Source of the DNA: Symbiotaphrina buchneri
Taxonomy: Eukaryota; Ascomycota; Symbiotaphrinales; Symbiotaphrinaceae
Direction of reading: 5' to 3'
Assembly: GCA_001599915.1 (NCBI GenBank)
Contig: BCIG01000044.1
Coordinates: 1-35,637 of the forward strand
Length of the DNA stretch: 35,637 nucleotides
The notes beneath the pieces are model-generated. The model did not search any database. It saw only the letters and a program-made list of their open reading frames with translations, and was not told the DNA's origin. The position numbers and the translations under genes are program-made. Below are positions 1 to 9,844 of this stretch, piece by piece (within the stretch, counting starts at the first letter, position 1; every line of letters begins with the position of its first letter).

Positions 1-2303
1 TCACGAGATGCGACCTCGACGACCTCCTCCGGATTAAGTCCATAGAACTTGATGAACTCCCGCACATCATCCTCATTGTTTTCCGCATGAATACCCAAGG
101 CTTCACCAATCTCATATTTGAGGCCAGAGTCCCCTAGATCGAATTCGATGTGGAAGATATTCCGGTCATATGTTTGCGGAGTCAACCTGCGGTTCTCCTT
201 GACTTNGACAGTATATGTCTTCACGGAAAGATCTGGTCTCAAAGAGCTCTTAGTGTCGTACGCTTCCTTGAAAGCTAGAGCCTTCGCGACTGTTTTCCAG
301 TCCTTTAGGTATGTCGGAAGTTCCGGCTCCACTTTATCGAACGCAGTAAAGCTATTGATGTTGATGTCCCTCGGAAGTGATGGCATCTGGGCTTCAGGTT
401 CGATGGTAGCCCAAGAGTCAGGATATTCAAAGCGGCGGACAATCTTTCCAACATCCTTGGAGATCTTTTCAAGCAAGCCGACACTGCCGTTGGCTGCAGC
501 CAGTTTCTCAACGCTGGTGTCGATAGATGCAGTCCCGATGACAGTCAGACAAGCAACCTGCGCCAAGAGTGATTCCTCAGTCTGCCCGACGACGTCAGAT
601 CCAATGGCAACCGGATCAAACAGGAAGAGTTGGGCCTGCTTCGCGGCTAAACCCTTGCGGAACCCGAGGGGGAGGCGCAATTCAACGTCCTTATCCTGCA
701 CACCCGGGAGCTTGATGAGGATGGAGCCGCCTTGCTTCAAGCTATTCAAGATGTCAAATTCCTTCAATAGCTCCTCCTCACCCACAAAAACAACATCGGC
801 CTCTTCGACCGGATAACCGGTCTCCCGGATCTTCTTTGCACTTGTGATATCTGTGCGGACAGCACCACCTTGGACCAGATTATCATGACCGGTTTTGACA
901 GTAATGTTGTTTGATGAATCTTTCGACAACAACTGCCCAAGGATGATGGGTGCAGTAACAGACGGCGAATCATCGGTATCCCAAAAAGTGTACTGCTGCA
1001 CGGCGGCGTTGTCCAAGACGCGCAGGTCCACAGCTTCCAGACTTGCGGTCGCGTCAACACCAGGCTTACCAGGCTTCTTCTCGAGTTGGCGGAGCACGGA
1101 TGTGATAGACTTGGGGGTCCATCTCTCCTCTCGAGCATACTTCAAGTCGACAACGGACGGAGGTGTACTCCATTTGTCGGAGAATGCGACAGCCGTCAAC
1201 ACAGCTCCAAAAAGCGAAGAATGGGTGCAAGAGTCTTCTACATCCTGCTTGTCCCTAACTTGGCCTAGAACAGCGATATTCCGAACGCTGGCAGGGAGCG
1301 TATTGAGAAACTCGGCTTCGACGAACGGCCGATAGACCCGGACGCTCAGGACTCCAATTTTGGAGCCAGCTTTACTCAAAGTTGAAGCTATATGAGGAGC
1401 TAAAGACGACTCTGTGGTTCCAAAGACGACCAAGACAGATTCTGGGCTTTCATGGCCTTGATATTCAAAAAGTCGATATGCGGTCCCAAGCTCACCGTTG
1501 AAGGCTTCCAGCAACCCTATCAGCTTGGCCTCGACATTAGATCTCTTTGCGGAACCACTTGTTGCATGCAAAATAGATTGGTAAGCCATTTGAAGCCCGC
1601 TCTGGTCAAGCACGTCGATGACCCTCGTTGTCTCCCGAGCCATATGAACGCCGTCATAGATGTTCACAGTTGGAAGGACGTTGGCTAGTAAAGTCGAGAA
1701 CAAGGCCATGTGCTGTGATTCGTGCACGGAGGTATTAGCCACCAGACCTAGGCCTAAGTCGTCGGCAATAGCCATTGGAGATGTATAGTCAGTCACAAAG
1801 CCAGACGCAGTGCCCGAGTAATCCACGGCAGCCACATGTGCAACGAAAGGGTTCGCCATTTGATAGAGAAGGGACAATTGATCCAAGGCGGTTCTCAGGT
1901 AAGTGAGCGAGGCGGAGGACGCGAGCACGGTTTGGGGTATATATCGTTTCTTGAGATCAAAATCTTCTGAGAAGATATAACCCAAAGCAACCGATCCTGC
2001 GCCCATCCTCGTCTGCATTGACAATACCCGTGGCGTAAAGCCATGAGAGTTCAACGCACCCACGGTCGTCCAATGCTTGACAGCAAGATCCAAGTCGAAT
2101 GTTTCCGGGGAATACGTGAAGATCTTGTCGGAGAGGGTAAAGGCGACTTGTTGGATCAGAGTTTGCGCCGTGAGATATGTAGGCCCGGAGATGGACGACA
2201 AGGCGATGGCCTGACCGAAACCGCAGTCCGCTACAGACAGAGATTCTTTGGAGGATGGAACATTGTCCCTGAGACGTTCCGGACCAGAATTGGAGGCGAC
2301 CAT
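1..2303 (-). CDS. MET10: Sulfite reductase [NADPH] flavoprotein (alpha) subunit, 3' end cut off by window edge
   Basis: This subunit passes electrons from NADPH through FAD to the sirohaem subunit, which reduces sulfite to sulfide in cytosolic sulfate assimilation. The ATG at 2303 opens one uninterrupted frame of 767 codons; an in-frame stop lies just upstream, so this start is the only one available. Residues from about 40 resemble the pyruvate:ferredoxin-oxidoreductase-like N-terminal region of fungal Met10 (GPTYLTAQTLIQQV, then IYDGVHMARETTRV). The FAD-binding reductase domain begins near residue 695 with NRRLTPQTYDRNIFHIEFDL and GLKYEIGEALGIH. Yeast Met10 is about 1035 residues, so roughly 270 C-terminal residues, including most of the FAD/NADPH part, lie left of the window. 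One base is ambiguous (n at 206, codon 700). The promoter is shared head-to-head with the FMP52-like gene. Identity comes from remembered family sequence. Confidence 0.93.
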   Translation of the reverse strand, partial: MVASNSGPERLRDNVPSSKESLSVADCGFGQAIALSSISGPTYLTAQTLIQQVAFTLSDKIFTYSPETFDLDLAVKHWTTVGALNSHGFTPRVLSMQTRMGAGSVALGYIFSEDFDLKKRYIPQTVLASSASLTYLRTALDQLSLLYQMANPFVAHVAAVDYSGTASGFVTDYTSPMAIADDLGLGLVANTSVHESQHMALFSTLLANVLPTVNIYDGVHMARETTRVIDVLDQSGLQMAYQSILHATSGSAKRSNVEAKLIGLLEAFNGELGTAYRLFEYQGHESPESVLVVFGTTESSLAPHIASTLSKAGSKIGVLSVRVYRPFVEAEFLNTLPASVRNIAVLGQVRDKQDVEDSCTHSSLFGAVLTAVAFSDKWSTPPSVVDLKYAREERWTPKSITSVLRQLEKKPGKPGVDATASLEAVDLRVLDNAAVQQYTFWDTDDSPSVTAPIILGQLLSKDSSNNITVKTGHDNLVQGGAVRTDITSAKKIRETGYPVEEADVVFVGEEELLKEFDILNSLKQGGSILIKLPGVQDKDVELRLPLGFRKGLAAKQAQLFLFDPVAIGSDVVGQTEESLLAQVACLTVIGTASIDTSVEKLAAANGSVGLLEKISKDVGKIVRRFEYPDSWATIEPEAQMPSLPRDININSFTAFDKVEPELPTYLKDWKTVAKALAFKEAYDTKSSLRPDLSVKTYTVXVKENRRLTPQTYDRNIFHIEFDLGDSGLKYEIGEALGIHAENNEDDVREFIKFYGLNPEEVVEVASR

Positions 2304-3152
2304 GTCTCGATGCAATCCGCACCAAGTATCCCGAAATTACGCAAGGCAATGATAACCACAAGAGATGGAAGGCAGCAGAGATGATGTACTATGACAATGC
2401 GTGAGAGACTCGATGGCCACCAGGCTACCACAGAGGAGTTCAGTGTGGGCGATAATGGGACCACTTTGACGGCCTGGCGGGGGCGTGTGCGGAGGCGTGA
2501 AGAGGGAAGAAACGATGTCTAGTATTCGTACAATATGGCAGAAATTGCCGCAAGTAGAGTACTGCAACGTAAGCATAGAAGCTGAAACCAGCCAATGGGA
2601 GAAAAGAAAAAGTCAGAAAAAGAATCGCTATGAAGATAACAACAACAATACCAAAAGTAACGAAATGTAGGCGGGTCTTCATTGCGGGGGACGATGCACT
2701 TTTTTTTTCTCTTCGATGGCGTGCTTGCACGAGTTATTGCACTCTAGGCAGCAAAAGGCTAGCTCCAGGCCAGCTATGGAAAATAGAAGATCCTGTCCGG
2801 GTTTCATCCCCAGTTGTCTCGGTTCCTCTTATAAGGTAAGGTACCTTTACATTGCCTTTACCATCCCTGTACCGTACCTTACTTTGTAATACTAAGGTAA
2901 GGTAGGTAAGTTACCTTAAGCTTCCACTCGTACCTGTGAATGTTTGCGCTTTGTCCATCCGGCGAGCTGTGTCGTGTCGTCATACCGTACTGCGTACCGC
3001 GTACCTAATGGTACGATTAGCCTTTCTGATAATCTCCTGCAGTTCAAGGACGAAGTACGAAGTACCTCGCACAACGGACCTCGGAATCCTCGTTCGTACT
3101 ACGTACATTAGGTATACTTCGTATATCAGACCCTTTACTCGAAATTATCCAA
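2304..3152. promoter_or_regulatory. Divergent intergenic region between MET10 and the FMP52-like gene
   Basis: These 849 bp separate two start codons pointing away from each other, so they should hold both promoters. There are pyrimidine/purine tracts near 2690-2715. Clustered copies of an AAGGTA/TACCTT motif lie at 2833-2847 and 2891-2920, and GTACGAAGTAC-like repeats lie at about 3050-3125. I saw no clear CACGTG or Met-regulator palindrome. Small open frames here overlap each other on both strands and lack homology. Confidence 0.55.
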
Positions 3153-3933
3153 ATGCCGTACCAAGTCGCGGTGGTGGGCTCGACTGGCCTTGTGGTATGC
3201 TCATGGAACCTCTGTCTTGGGAATGTAAAGTTGCTGAAGGCTGTTCGGGAAGGGTGGTTACGTCCTATCAGCCTTGCAAACTGTATCAGCCGTGGGCAGT
3301 GTCAATGCACTTGTTCGTAGGCCGCTGAATATCCCCGAATCGTGGCAGAAGGTCCACGCCATCGTCGAAAAGCAAACCAGTTTGTGGGCTTCCAGGTTAC
3401 GGGGTCTCCAACCGGTCCCGGACGTGTTCATCTCCTCCCTGGGCACTACACGAGCAAAAGCAGGGGGCCTGGAAAATCAACGCAAGATCGACTATGACCT
3501 GAACCTGGAGCTTGCGAAGACGGCAAAGGAGGCCGGAGTCAAGGTCTATGTGCTGACTTCTAGCAGCGGCGCCCATGCAGCTTCGAGGTTTGCGTACATG
3601 AAAATGAGAGGGGAACTGGAAGAAGCTGTAGAGGGTCTGACTTTCAGTCATACCATTATCCTCCGACCAGGTCTCATTGTGGGTGAAAGAGATGAAAGCC
3701 GGCCGGCTGAGGCGGTACTTCGCGCCATTGCGAAAGTCGCAGGAAATATCAACACCGCGTGGCTGAAGGATTTCTGGGCGCAGGACGCAGAGGTGATCGC
3801 AAGAGCCGGCGTCCACGCAGCAATCCTTGCTCTCCAAGGGAAGGCTCCAGCCGGCAAGACATGGGTACTTGACCAAAAGACCATTGTATCTCTTGGAAGG
3901 ACAACATGGGAGGAATTTTGTAGAAGTCCGTAG
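3153..3933 (+). CDS. FMP52: FMP52-like mitochondrial NAD(P)-binding (TIP30/HTATIP2-type) protein
   Basis: Two exons, 3153-3194 and 3253-3933, are joined by a 58-bp GT-AG intron and give 240 codons with the stop. The family is an atypical short-chain dehydrogenase-like Rossmann protein. In yeast Fmp52 is found on the mitochondrial outer membrane, and its reaction is not known to me. Exon 1 ends inside the nucleotide-binding loop and splicing restores it (VVGSTGLVGGYVLSAL). Further family signatures are FISSLGTTRAKAGG, the KIDYDLNLELAKTAKEAGVK helix, VYVLTSSSGA, and RPGLIVGERDESRP followed by the C-terminal WVLDQKTIVSLG. The YMKMRGELE stretch occupies the place of the SDR Tyr/Lys motif, but with Arg where homologues I recall have Lys. 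The gene is convergent with the small mitochondrial protein gene 222 bp downstream. The unspliced 3274 frame alone would lose the Rossmann loop. Confidence 0.88.
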
Positions 3934-4155
3934 GCTCTAGAAGCAAATCCGCGCAGTCGGCTCAGCAAACACGCAGAACCCCAACACCGCGTAAGATGAG
4001 AGCCACACTTGAAAGAGCTGTTACGATGAGTCGGATGTTCGACATATTGGCTGTCAAAAAAGGCACTCGTGCAATCATGGCAAGTCTTCCTGAGTTGAGC
4101 TGTTTGCAGCAAAATGATGTTTCGACTAAGACACGCATCTTCATCCCACGCCGAT

Positions 4156-4700
4156 TCAACTTCTCGATCCAACCGATGTTTTCTTCGGTGACCCTCCTCC
4201 GCTCGTCCTTTCCCGGCCAGATTGCCCCGATTCTTGTGCCGAGTTCTCCGCACCACCCTCCGTGGGATCTCGCGTTTTGGACACCTCTGGATTGCCAGGA
4301 GAAACGTCTAATGGATTGGATTCCCCTGGCTAAATTTGACCAGTTAGCAGCTGCTGCAATCGTTGTGCTCGGCCGGTGATCAAAGAAGGAAACTTGCAGG
4401 TTGAGGTTCCTTTACCCCGGTCTCTGACTGCACAGAACTCTGCTCCTCCTCGGGCGAGGTACTGTCTGGATCAAAAGCGGTCTTCTTGCTCGCAGCTTGA
4501 TCATCCGTCCCACTCTTGCTGTATTCTGCAGATCGTGGTGTGAGGTCATCCTTATCTTCGCTTCCCTTTCTCGGCCATGTTTTTGGGGTCGTAGAGTGCA
4601 GCGAACGAAGAGGGGCGATGCTAGATGCGGCCTGCGGAGGGCTGACCGTACGACGTACGCCGGCTGTACGTAGACGGCGAAGGACGGAGCAGCGGAACAT
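4156..4700 (-). CDS. Small conserved ascomycete protein with mitochondrial presequence, function unknown
   Basis: Exon 1 is 4394-4700 and exon 2 is 4156-4325, with a 68-bp phase-1 intron (donor GTTTCC, branch GCTAAC, acceptor CAG at 4326); the product is 158 residues. Exon 1 alone would end early in a stop within the intron. Splicing continues into a tail (NPLDVSPGNPEVSKT, then EGGAENSAQESG) that matches a family of short ascomycete proteins I remember without a name. The first ~35 residues (MFRCSVLRRLRTAGVRR) are Arg-rich and lack acidic residues, typical of a matrix-targeting presequence. The rest is charged, Ser/Gly/Glu-rich and probably disordered. The most conserved piece is PKTWPRKGSEDKDDLTP. 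No catalytic motif or membrane span is visible. The first intron and the match downstream of it make a real gene likely; function cannot be assigned. Confidence 0.75.
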
Positions 4701-5311
4701 GATCCTGTGCAGGTAGACGCAACTAATGTTGCTTGCCGTCGTGACTTAGAGAGAAATCAAGGTGAAAGCTTCAAGGAAAAGCGTGAGTAGAGAGACCTCA
4801 CCGCGATCGTGTGACGAGAACGACGTTATATCCCTGGGGGCAGGCGTGGAGATGACGATGACGGCGGTGTGCCTCTAGAGTCTAGACGGTAGGTCCGTCG
4901 TGTCGGTTACGGTATTTAGTACCTCAGATTCGTATTCATACAATATTACCTCACGTACGATAAGCCCCAGCTCGCGGCTACTTTACGTCATCCAAACGGT
5001 TCCAAGACACCACGGGCAGTACTAATAAATACTCCCGGTACAAGCCGTTTATCTTAGGTACCTAAGCCAAGATACCTAAGGTAACCAGCCGATCAATTGT
5101 CTGAGCTCGCATAACATGCACGAGGTGGGTGCTGTATCGACCTCGTCGTACACAGTATTAAGTAGAAGAAACTGTGGGCACCTTACGGCACCTTATCTCA
5201 AGTAAGACTCCATCGGATACACCACAAATAGCGGAGCTCCTGTAATCAAATCCTCCTCTGGCGCCAGCGTCATTCGTCCCATGAAATCCTAGACTCCAAG
5301 CAAAAATGTTC
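4701..5311. other. Intergenic region upstream of the small mitochondrial protein gene
   Basis: This 611-bp stretch lies between the start of the minus-strand mitochondrial protein gene and the 3' end of the SNF2 remnant. It should contain the promoter of the former. It holds a perfect 14-bp palindrome CTTAGGTACCTAAG at 5053-5066 followed by CCTAAGGTAACC, both members of the dispersed motif family seen elsewhere in the window. No gene is supported. Confidence 0.5.
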
Positions 5312-7103
5312 CTACCAACGCCTGGAATAGACAGATCCATCCCTCGATCCGCTCGTTTGTCTGGTGCTTTCGGGCACTCGCGCTCGTCCTGCTGGCACTC
5401 CAGACTGAGGGGCAGCTCCCGCAACATAGGGCTGATGACCACTTTTTGATGGCGATGGCATCAGAGGAACTTTCCCAGCCAGTGAGCCGGTCACAACATC
5501 TCCGACGTCAACGTTTCCAGCATCATGCCTGAACAACTGCATAATGTCCTTCATGTTCAACTTGCCAGCGGCTTTTCCTTCAATGGCGGCATTTGCAAGT
5601 TCGCGTTTCTTCTCCTGCAGATCAAGGATCCGCTCTTCCACAGTATCTTTCACTGTGATCTTGTAGACCGTCACGTCCACGGTTTGCGTTAGTCGGTGGA
5701 CCCGGTCAATAGCCTGTTCTTCTATAAACTTTGAGAAGTTAGCGACGAAACGGCACATTCTTTCTTCTTGTACTCACAGGGTTCCAGAACGGCTCCAAGA
5801 TCACCACTCTGCTGGCTGCGGTCAGATTCAGTCCAAGAGATCCACACTTGAGACTACAAAGGAGGATCCGAGTGTCTGGATCATTCCGCAGCCGATCCAG
5901 ACTTGCCTCGCGAGCATCGTTCCTCATACTACCATCATATCTAGTGAAATTATATCCCTCTCTCTTCAAGAAAGGCTCAATGAGATCGAGCATTGATGTG
6001 AACTGGGAGAAGACGATGAACTTATGCACCTTCGTTTCCAATTTGAGTATCTTCAGGAGATGTCTAATCTTCGTCGAAGCGATCAACGATGGGGCGTCTT
6101 CTGGCTCGCTTTCGCTCTGCGCATCTAGGGCGTGTCCACTATCGGCAGAGGATGCACTGTGATCATACGAACTCTCATTCAGGTCCACAATGCCTGATGT
6201 AATGTCATTCGAGCCCTCCATGTCTCTGGCACCTTCGGAATTGGGAATGGTCTGTTCATCCTCATCATCACTGTCAATAACGATAGGCCTATATTTCGCA
6301 GCCCGCTGTTTTTGTTGTATACGATGGTCCGCATTCCTTGCTTCCTTCTCGTGCGTTCTTGTATGCTTCTTGTTCGGCTTCAGAAAATCCTCATCACAAT
6401 CCTTGCAAGTTGCTGAACCACGCTCTATCTGGTCTTTGCTCAGAGGTTGTTGACAGATATCACAGTCTTTAGTCTCCACTGTCAGACCGCCGAGCATTGC
6501 CGCAATATCATCAAGCTCTGTCTCGGCGGGTTTGGACTTCGCATGCACATTACCCCCAGTGGACAATGCATCCTTGTCCTTGGCGAGATCAACACCAACG
6601 AGCTTGGGATGATTGCAAGCTTGTCGTAACCGGAGTAGCAAGACCAATGCACTTGCATAATTCAACTTTGAGCCTTCCATCATTCGCTCAAGACTCATAT
6701 CTGTTCTCTTTTCAAGCCGCTGGTAACATTGTCGTTCTTCATCATTGAATTCGGCAATAACCTTTTCAATCCTCCGAGCGGTGACCTTGAATGCTGGTTT
6801 GACTTGTTCACCGCTTCCCGTCTTGCTTCCCGAAGTTAATGCTCCTTCTTGTTTCAGGATATCCTTAGTACGCCGCTTCATGAACGCCCGGAGGTAGTAC
6901 TGAAGACGTTTCAAGGCTACACCACCTCGGCCACTGTTCATTGGTTTGGATATTTGCTCCCTCCAAACACTCAGCTCATCATAAGGCTTAATCCTCAGGA
7001 ATTTAATCAGACTTTGGAGTTCGTCAAGATTATTCTGCATCGGAGTTCCAGTGAGACACCATCTATACTCCGCTTGCAGAGCATAACTGGCCGAGGGCGG
7101 CAA
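5312..7103 (-). pseudogene. 5'-truncated SNF2-family helicase/ATPase gene (C-terminal half)
   Basis: The reading frame covers helicase motif III onward: LTGTPMQNN near the start, a Cys-rich insert (CDICQQPL, then CKDCDEDF), an acidic linker, motif IV ([19 protein letters not shown]), motif V ([17 protein letters not shown]), then EPFWNP and motif VI (DRVHRLTQTVDV). A 49-bp intron (5729-5777, branch GCTAAC) joins EPFWNP to FIEEQAIDR. The tail ends in the family-typical SVYSRRW at 5312. About 574 residues remain, roughly half the usual length. Motifs I, Ia and II (Walker A/B, DEAH) are absent: homology ends at about 7085, and the frame upstream runs through unrelated sequence to a stop near 7229 without an ATG. 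Intact relatives are Rad5/Uls1/Rrp1-like DNA translocases. Without Walker A and B it should have no ATPase activity. A rearrangement or assembly join at 7085 is the likely cause; a misjoin would mean the gene is intact in the organism. Confidence 0.8.
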
Positions 7104-7940
7104 AGCAAGAGCAAGAGCAACGGAGACGAGAGCAGCAGCGAGCCAGAGCCAACTTTTTTTCCCCGAGAATTCGGTAAGGGAGGTAAGTACTCGATACTCT
7201 CTCGACTGGATTACGAAGGAATATGGTTACCTCCACGCCTCCTTCATGTTAAACCCGGAACTTCGTACGGAGCAGTAACCCTCGTATGAAGTAAGAAGAG
7301 CTCGAGGCGATATTCACATCCCACGTCATTCCTCCGGCTAATTGGCAAACCTTCATAATAATGCATTAACGCTTACTTGGATTAGTACTCGTAGCCCCCC
7401 TCGAGCCCGGCTAATCTGGCGCCAGAACACTTCGAGCCAGACCATCCATAAGTGAGTACATACACTAGATAGAGATGGACAGCACTAAAGAGATATCAAT
7501 GGATGAGATGGAGGATTGATGCGATCGGGTGGTGGACCATGAGAACCGTCACCCATACCACCATTGGATGGATGATCGGCGGGATTCTGTTCCGAAGATG
7601 CATTCAAAGCATATCATGCATCCATCACTCGCTTTGACCTGAGACCCCGTGGTCCCAGAAGACTCCCCTGTGCGGTGTATTTAAAAACACGGTAGAAGGC
7701 CGTCACAAGAATGGCCCACAGCCATATGATATGCAACCCGTCCGGCAACCCACGTCCGTCTGTCTAGCTCGAGTCTGGCCTGCGAATGCCAGCAGCTCAA
7801 GGGGCACAAAATGCGAGGCACGAGAACGCTCAGGATATCAAGCAACCAATGCAGCAGCTTTCCCCAACGCCTTCACCCAAGGACCTTCGAGTAATGTGAA
7901 AGGACTTCAATACTCGAGCGCAACCCAAGGCCGATAGCCG
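7104..7940. other. Gene-free region beyond the SNF2 breakpoint
   Basis: This 837-bp region lies between the SNF2 remnant and the stop of the YANK kinase gene. It holds no sequence I recognise on either strand. A near-palindromic AT core (GGTGTATTTAAAAACACGG) lies at about 7673-7691, and several GGATGGATG-like short repeats lie at 7500-7630. A plus-strand open frame crosses the breakpoint and ends at 7289, but its first part is the antisense of the SNF2 exon. If the breakpoint is a real rearrangement, this DNA may come from elsewhere in the genome. Confidence 0.4.
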
Positions 7941-9844
7941 TCACCGGTCACCCACCACGACCCTGGCCCCCTCCTTGCCGAGGACCCCTCTCTCTGATGG
8001 CTTCGGGCTCCTCTCCCTTCCCTTCTTCCCCGACAGGAAGCCAAGCATGCCGCTGGGTTTGCCTCTGATGCCATCCTTACCCTCAGCCGGCAAGGTCGTA
8101 CTCTGATCGGCCAGCTCCGACCAGCTACCGGTGGGGTCCAGCACCATCTGAATGCCCCCGCCCATGCTCGCGTTTCTCGTTGCACCAGGCCGCGGCAGAG
8201 GACGGCTGAATGACGGCGGTTGGGCGGCCGGATTCTCAAAGTAGTCCCTTTGCGCTGTGCGGGACTGTCCCGATCCTGCATTCTCCGCAATATTTGCAGC
8301 AGCTAAAGGCGGCGACCCTGGCGGGGACTTCTGCCCGGCCGGTGGTGGCGCTTGTTTCTCTTCCACAAGCGGCGGGACAGGCGCGGGTGGTGTGCTACCA
8401 CCACTATACCTGCAAACTCGTTAGCAACCCGTTGTTATGATCAAATGCACAGGCTCTCATACGCCATGGTAGTGTAATCGAAAGGCTCAAACAGCGTCTC
8501 AATCATCCGGTGTAGCTCATCCTCTCGAATCTCCTTCTCCGTTGCGTCTTCCTTGAGCTGTTCACGCGGTCGTTGTTTCCTCGTACGGGCCTCTAGAGGA
8601 GCTTCTTCCAGTAGGAGTTCCTCGAGGTCATAGGTCGCATCAAAATTCGTTTTCTCGCTGGAAGGGCGGAAGACAGGCTCGATCTGCTTTTGCTCAAGCG
8701 CTTCGAAATCGATGCACTGGAAGAATGCATTATCGGTGAACGTCCTCCACCCAGCAGCCCCAATGCGTTTAGATGTGTCCCGTTCGAGCAATGAGCTCAT
8801 CGCATGCAGGCAGGCCATTGACACCGGAGGTTGTGTGACGGGGTATTTCGGTTCCGCTTTGAGAATCTGTTTGGCTAGGGCGTCATGGCTATTGCCGTCG
8901 AAAGGTCTCTGTTCATGCTATCAGCCCAAGCATCTCCATCTCCCCGAGAGCAGCCTACCGTGTTGTAGATGCATTCATAGAAGGTCACACCAAGCGACCA
9001 CCAATCCACTTCGTCGAAATAGCCTTTGCCGCTGTACACTTCCGGCGCCAGATATGCTAGAGTCCCTGATCTGCTAGTAAGAGGCTTGTCCGGAGTGAAG
9101 TTTGACGCCACATTCTGCCGGTCTGTCAGTAGGATCGATATACTCGTTGTCTGGCAGGAACTTACAAAATCTGCTAAGTGAACGTGCCCCTCGGAATCCA
9201 GAAGAATATTATCAGGCTTGACGTCCCGGTGCACAACGCCTTGTTTATGGATATATCTGAGCGCACATCCAAGCTCTGCCATCCAAAATCGGACTGCTTC
9301 CTCCGTGAAAGTCTTTCGCGAAATGTGGAATCGAAGGTCACCGCCGTTCATTAAATCCACCACAATGTACCTTGTTCGCTGTCAGAGTTTTGTTCAAGCC
9401 TTTGACGTCTGGGCACCTACAAATATTCCACATCTTGAAAGCTGTACCGTAAATTGCAAAGGAACGGATGGTTAAGCTGCTCCAGCATTCGCCTCTCTCG
9501 TATGATGTTCCGCACGCTCTCCGAGCGAACCACTATGGTCGGATTAGCTGAGGCCGTTGCGCATCCGGGGTCTAGGCCAATGGAACTGACCCTCATCTTT
9601 GCGTATGTATTTCAGCGCGAACGTGAGACCTGTATCTTTGCGCTCAACAATTCGTACTTTGCCGAACGCGCCCTTGCCCACCACTCTTAGAAGCCGAAAA
9701 TGGTTGAGGTTCACTGGGGACGGTCCACGTCAGTCACGCAAAGCTCGGATATCTCATCGCTGAGAAACGGCAAATAAATGCTGGCGACGCGGGCAACACA
9801 CCTTCATCGGTGAAGACAACAGGTTTTCCCTGAGTATTACCCAT
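7941..9844 (-). CDS. AGC/YANK-type serine/threonine protein kinase (STK32-like)
   Basis: Seven exons (9802-9844, 9591-9713, 9421-9532, 9166-9370, 8959-9114, 8463-8908, 7941-8409) close in frame to 517 residues. The N-terminus MGNTQGKP fits an N-myristoylation signal, suggesting membrane attachment. Kinase landmarks are the glycine loop GKGAFGKV (27-34), Lys49, HRDVKPDN (from 140), DFN at 160-162 in place of DFG, and APE (from 184). DFN is characteristic of the YANK family, so it is not a defect. After the kinase domain come a hydrophobic-motif-like segment around FEPFDYTTMAY and a Pro/Ser/Gly-rich, probably disordered tail encoded by the last exon. Substrate and pathway of fungal YANK kinases are not known to me. 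Introns are 50-88 bp; the last has a clean GCTAAC branch and TTTGCAG acceptor. The promoter lies to the right, in 9845-11558. Confidence 0.93.

Noticed and set aside
118-1335. Several plus-strand open frames opposite MET10
   Set aside because: They are antisense to an uninterrupted 767-codon frame with clear Met10 homology and have no protein motifs of their own.
3648-4256. 202-codon minus-strand frame
   Set aside because: It overlaps FMP52 exon 2 in antisense and the second exon of the mitochondrial protein gene in another frame; composition is Arg/Ser-rich shadow sequence.
6849-7289. 146-codon plus-strand frame crossing the SNF2 breakpoint
   Set aside because: Its first two-thirds is the complement of the SNF2 exon and the rest matches nothing I know; it may only be chance read-through of the junction.
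7420-7450. TGGCGCCAG considered as a retroelement primer-binding site
   Set aside because: No flanking terminal repeats or element coding sequence were seen near it; nine bases alone are not evidence.
9160-9165. YANK kinase read as inactive because of DFN instead of DFG
   Set aside because: DFN is the normal state in YANK/STK32 kinases and the catalytic Lys, HRD and APE motifs are present.
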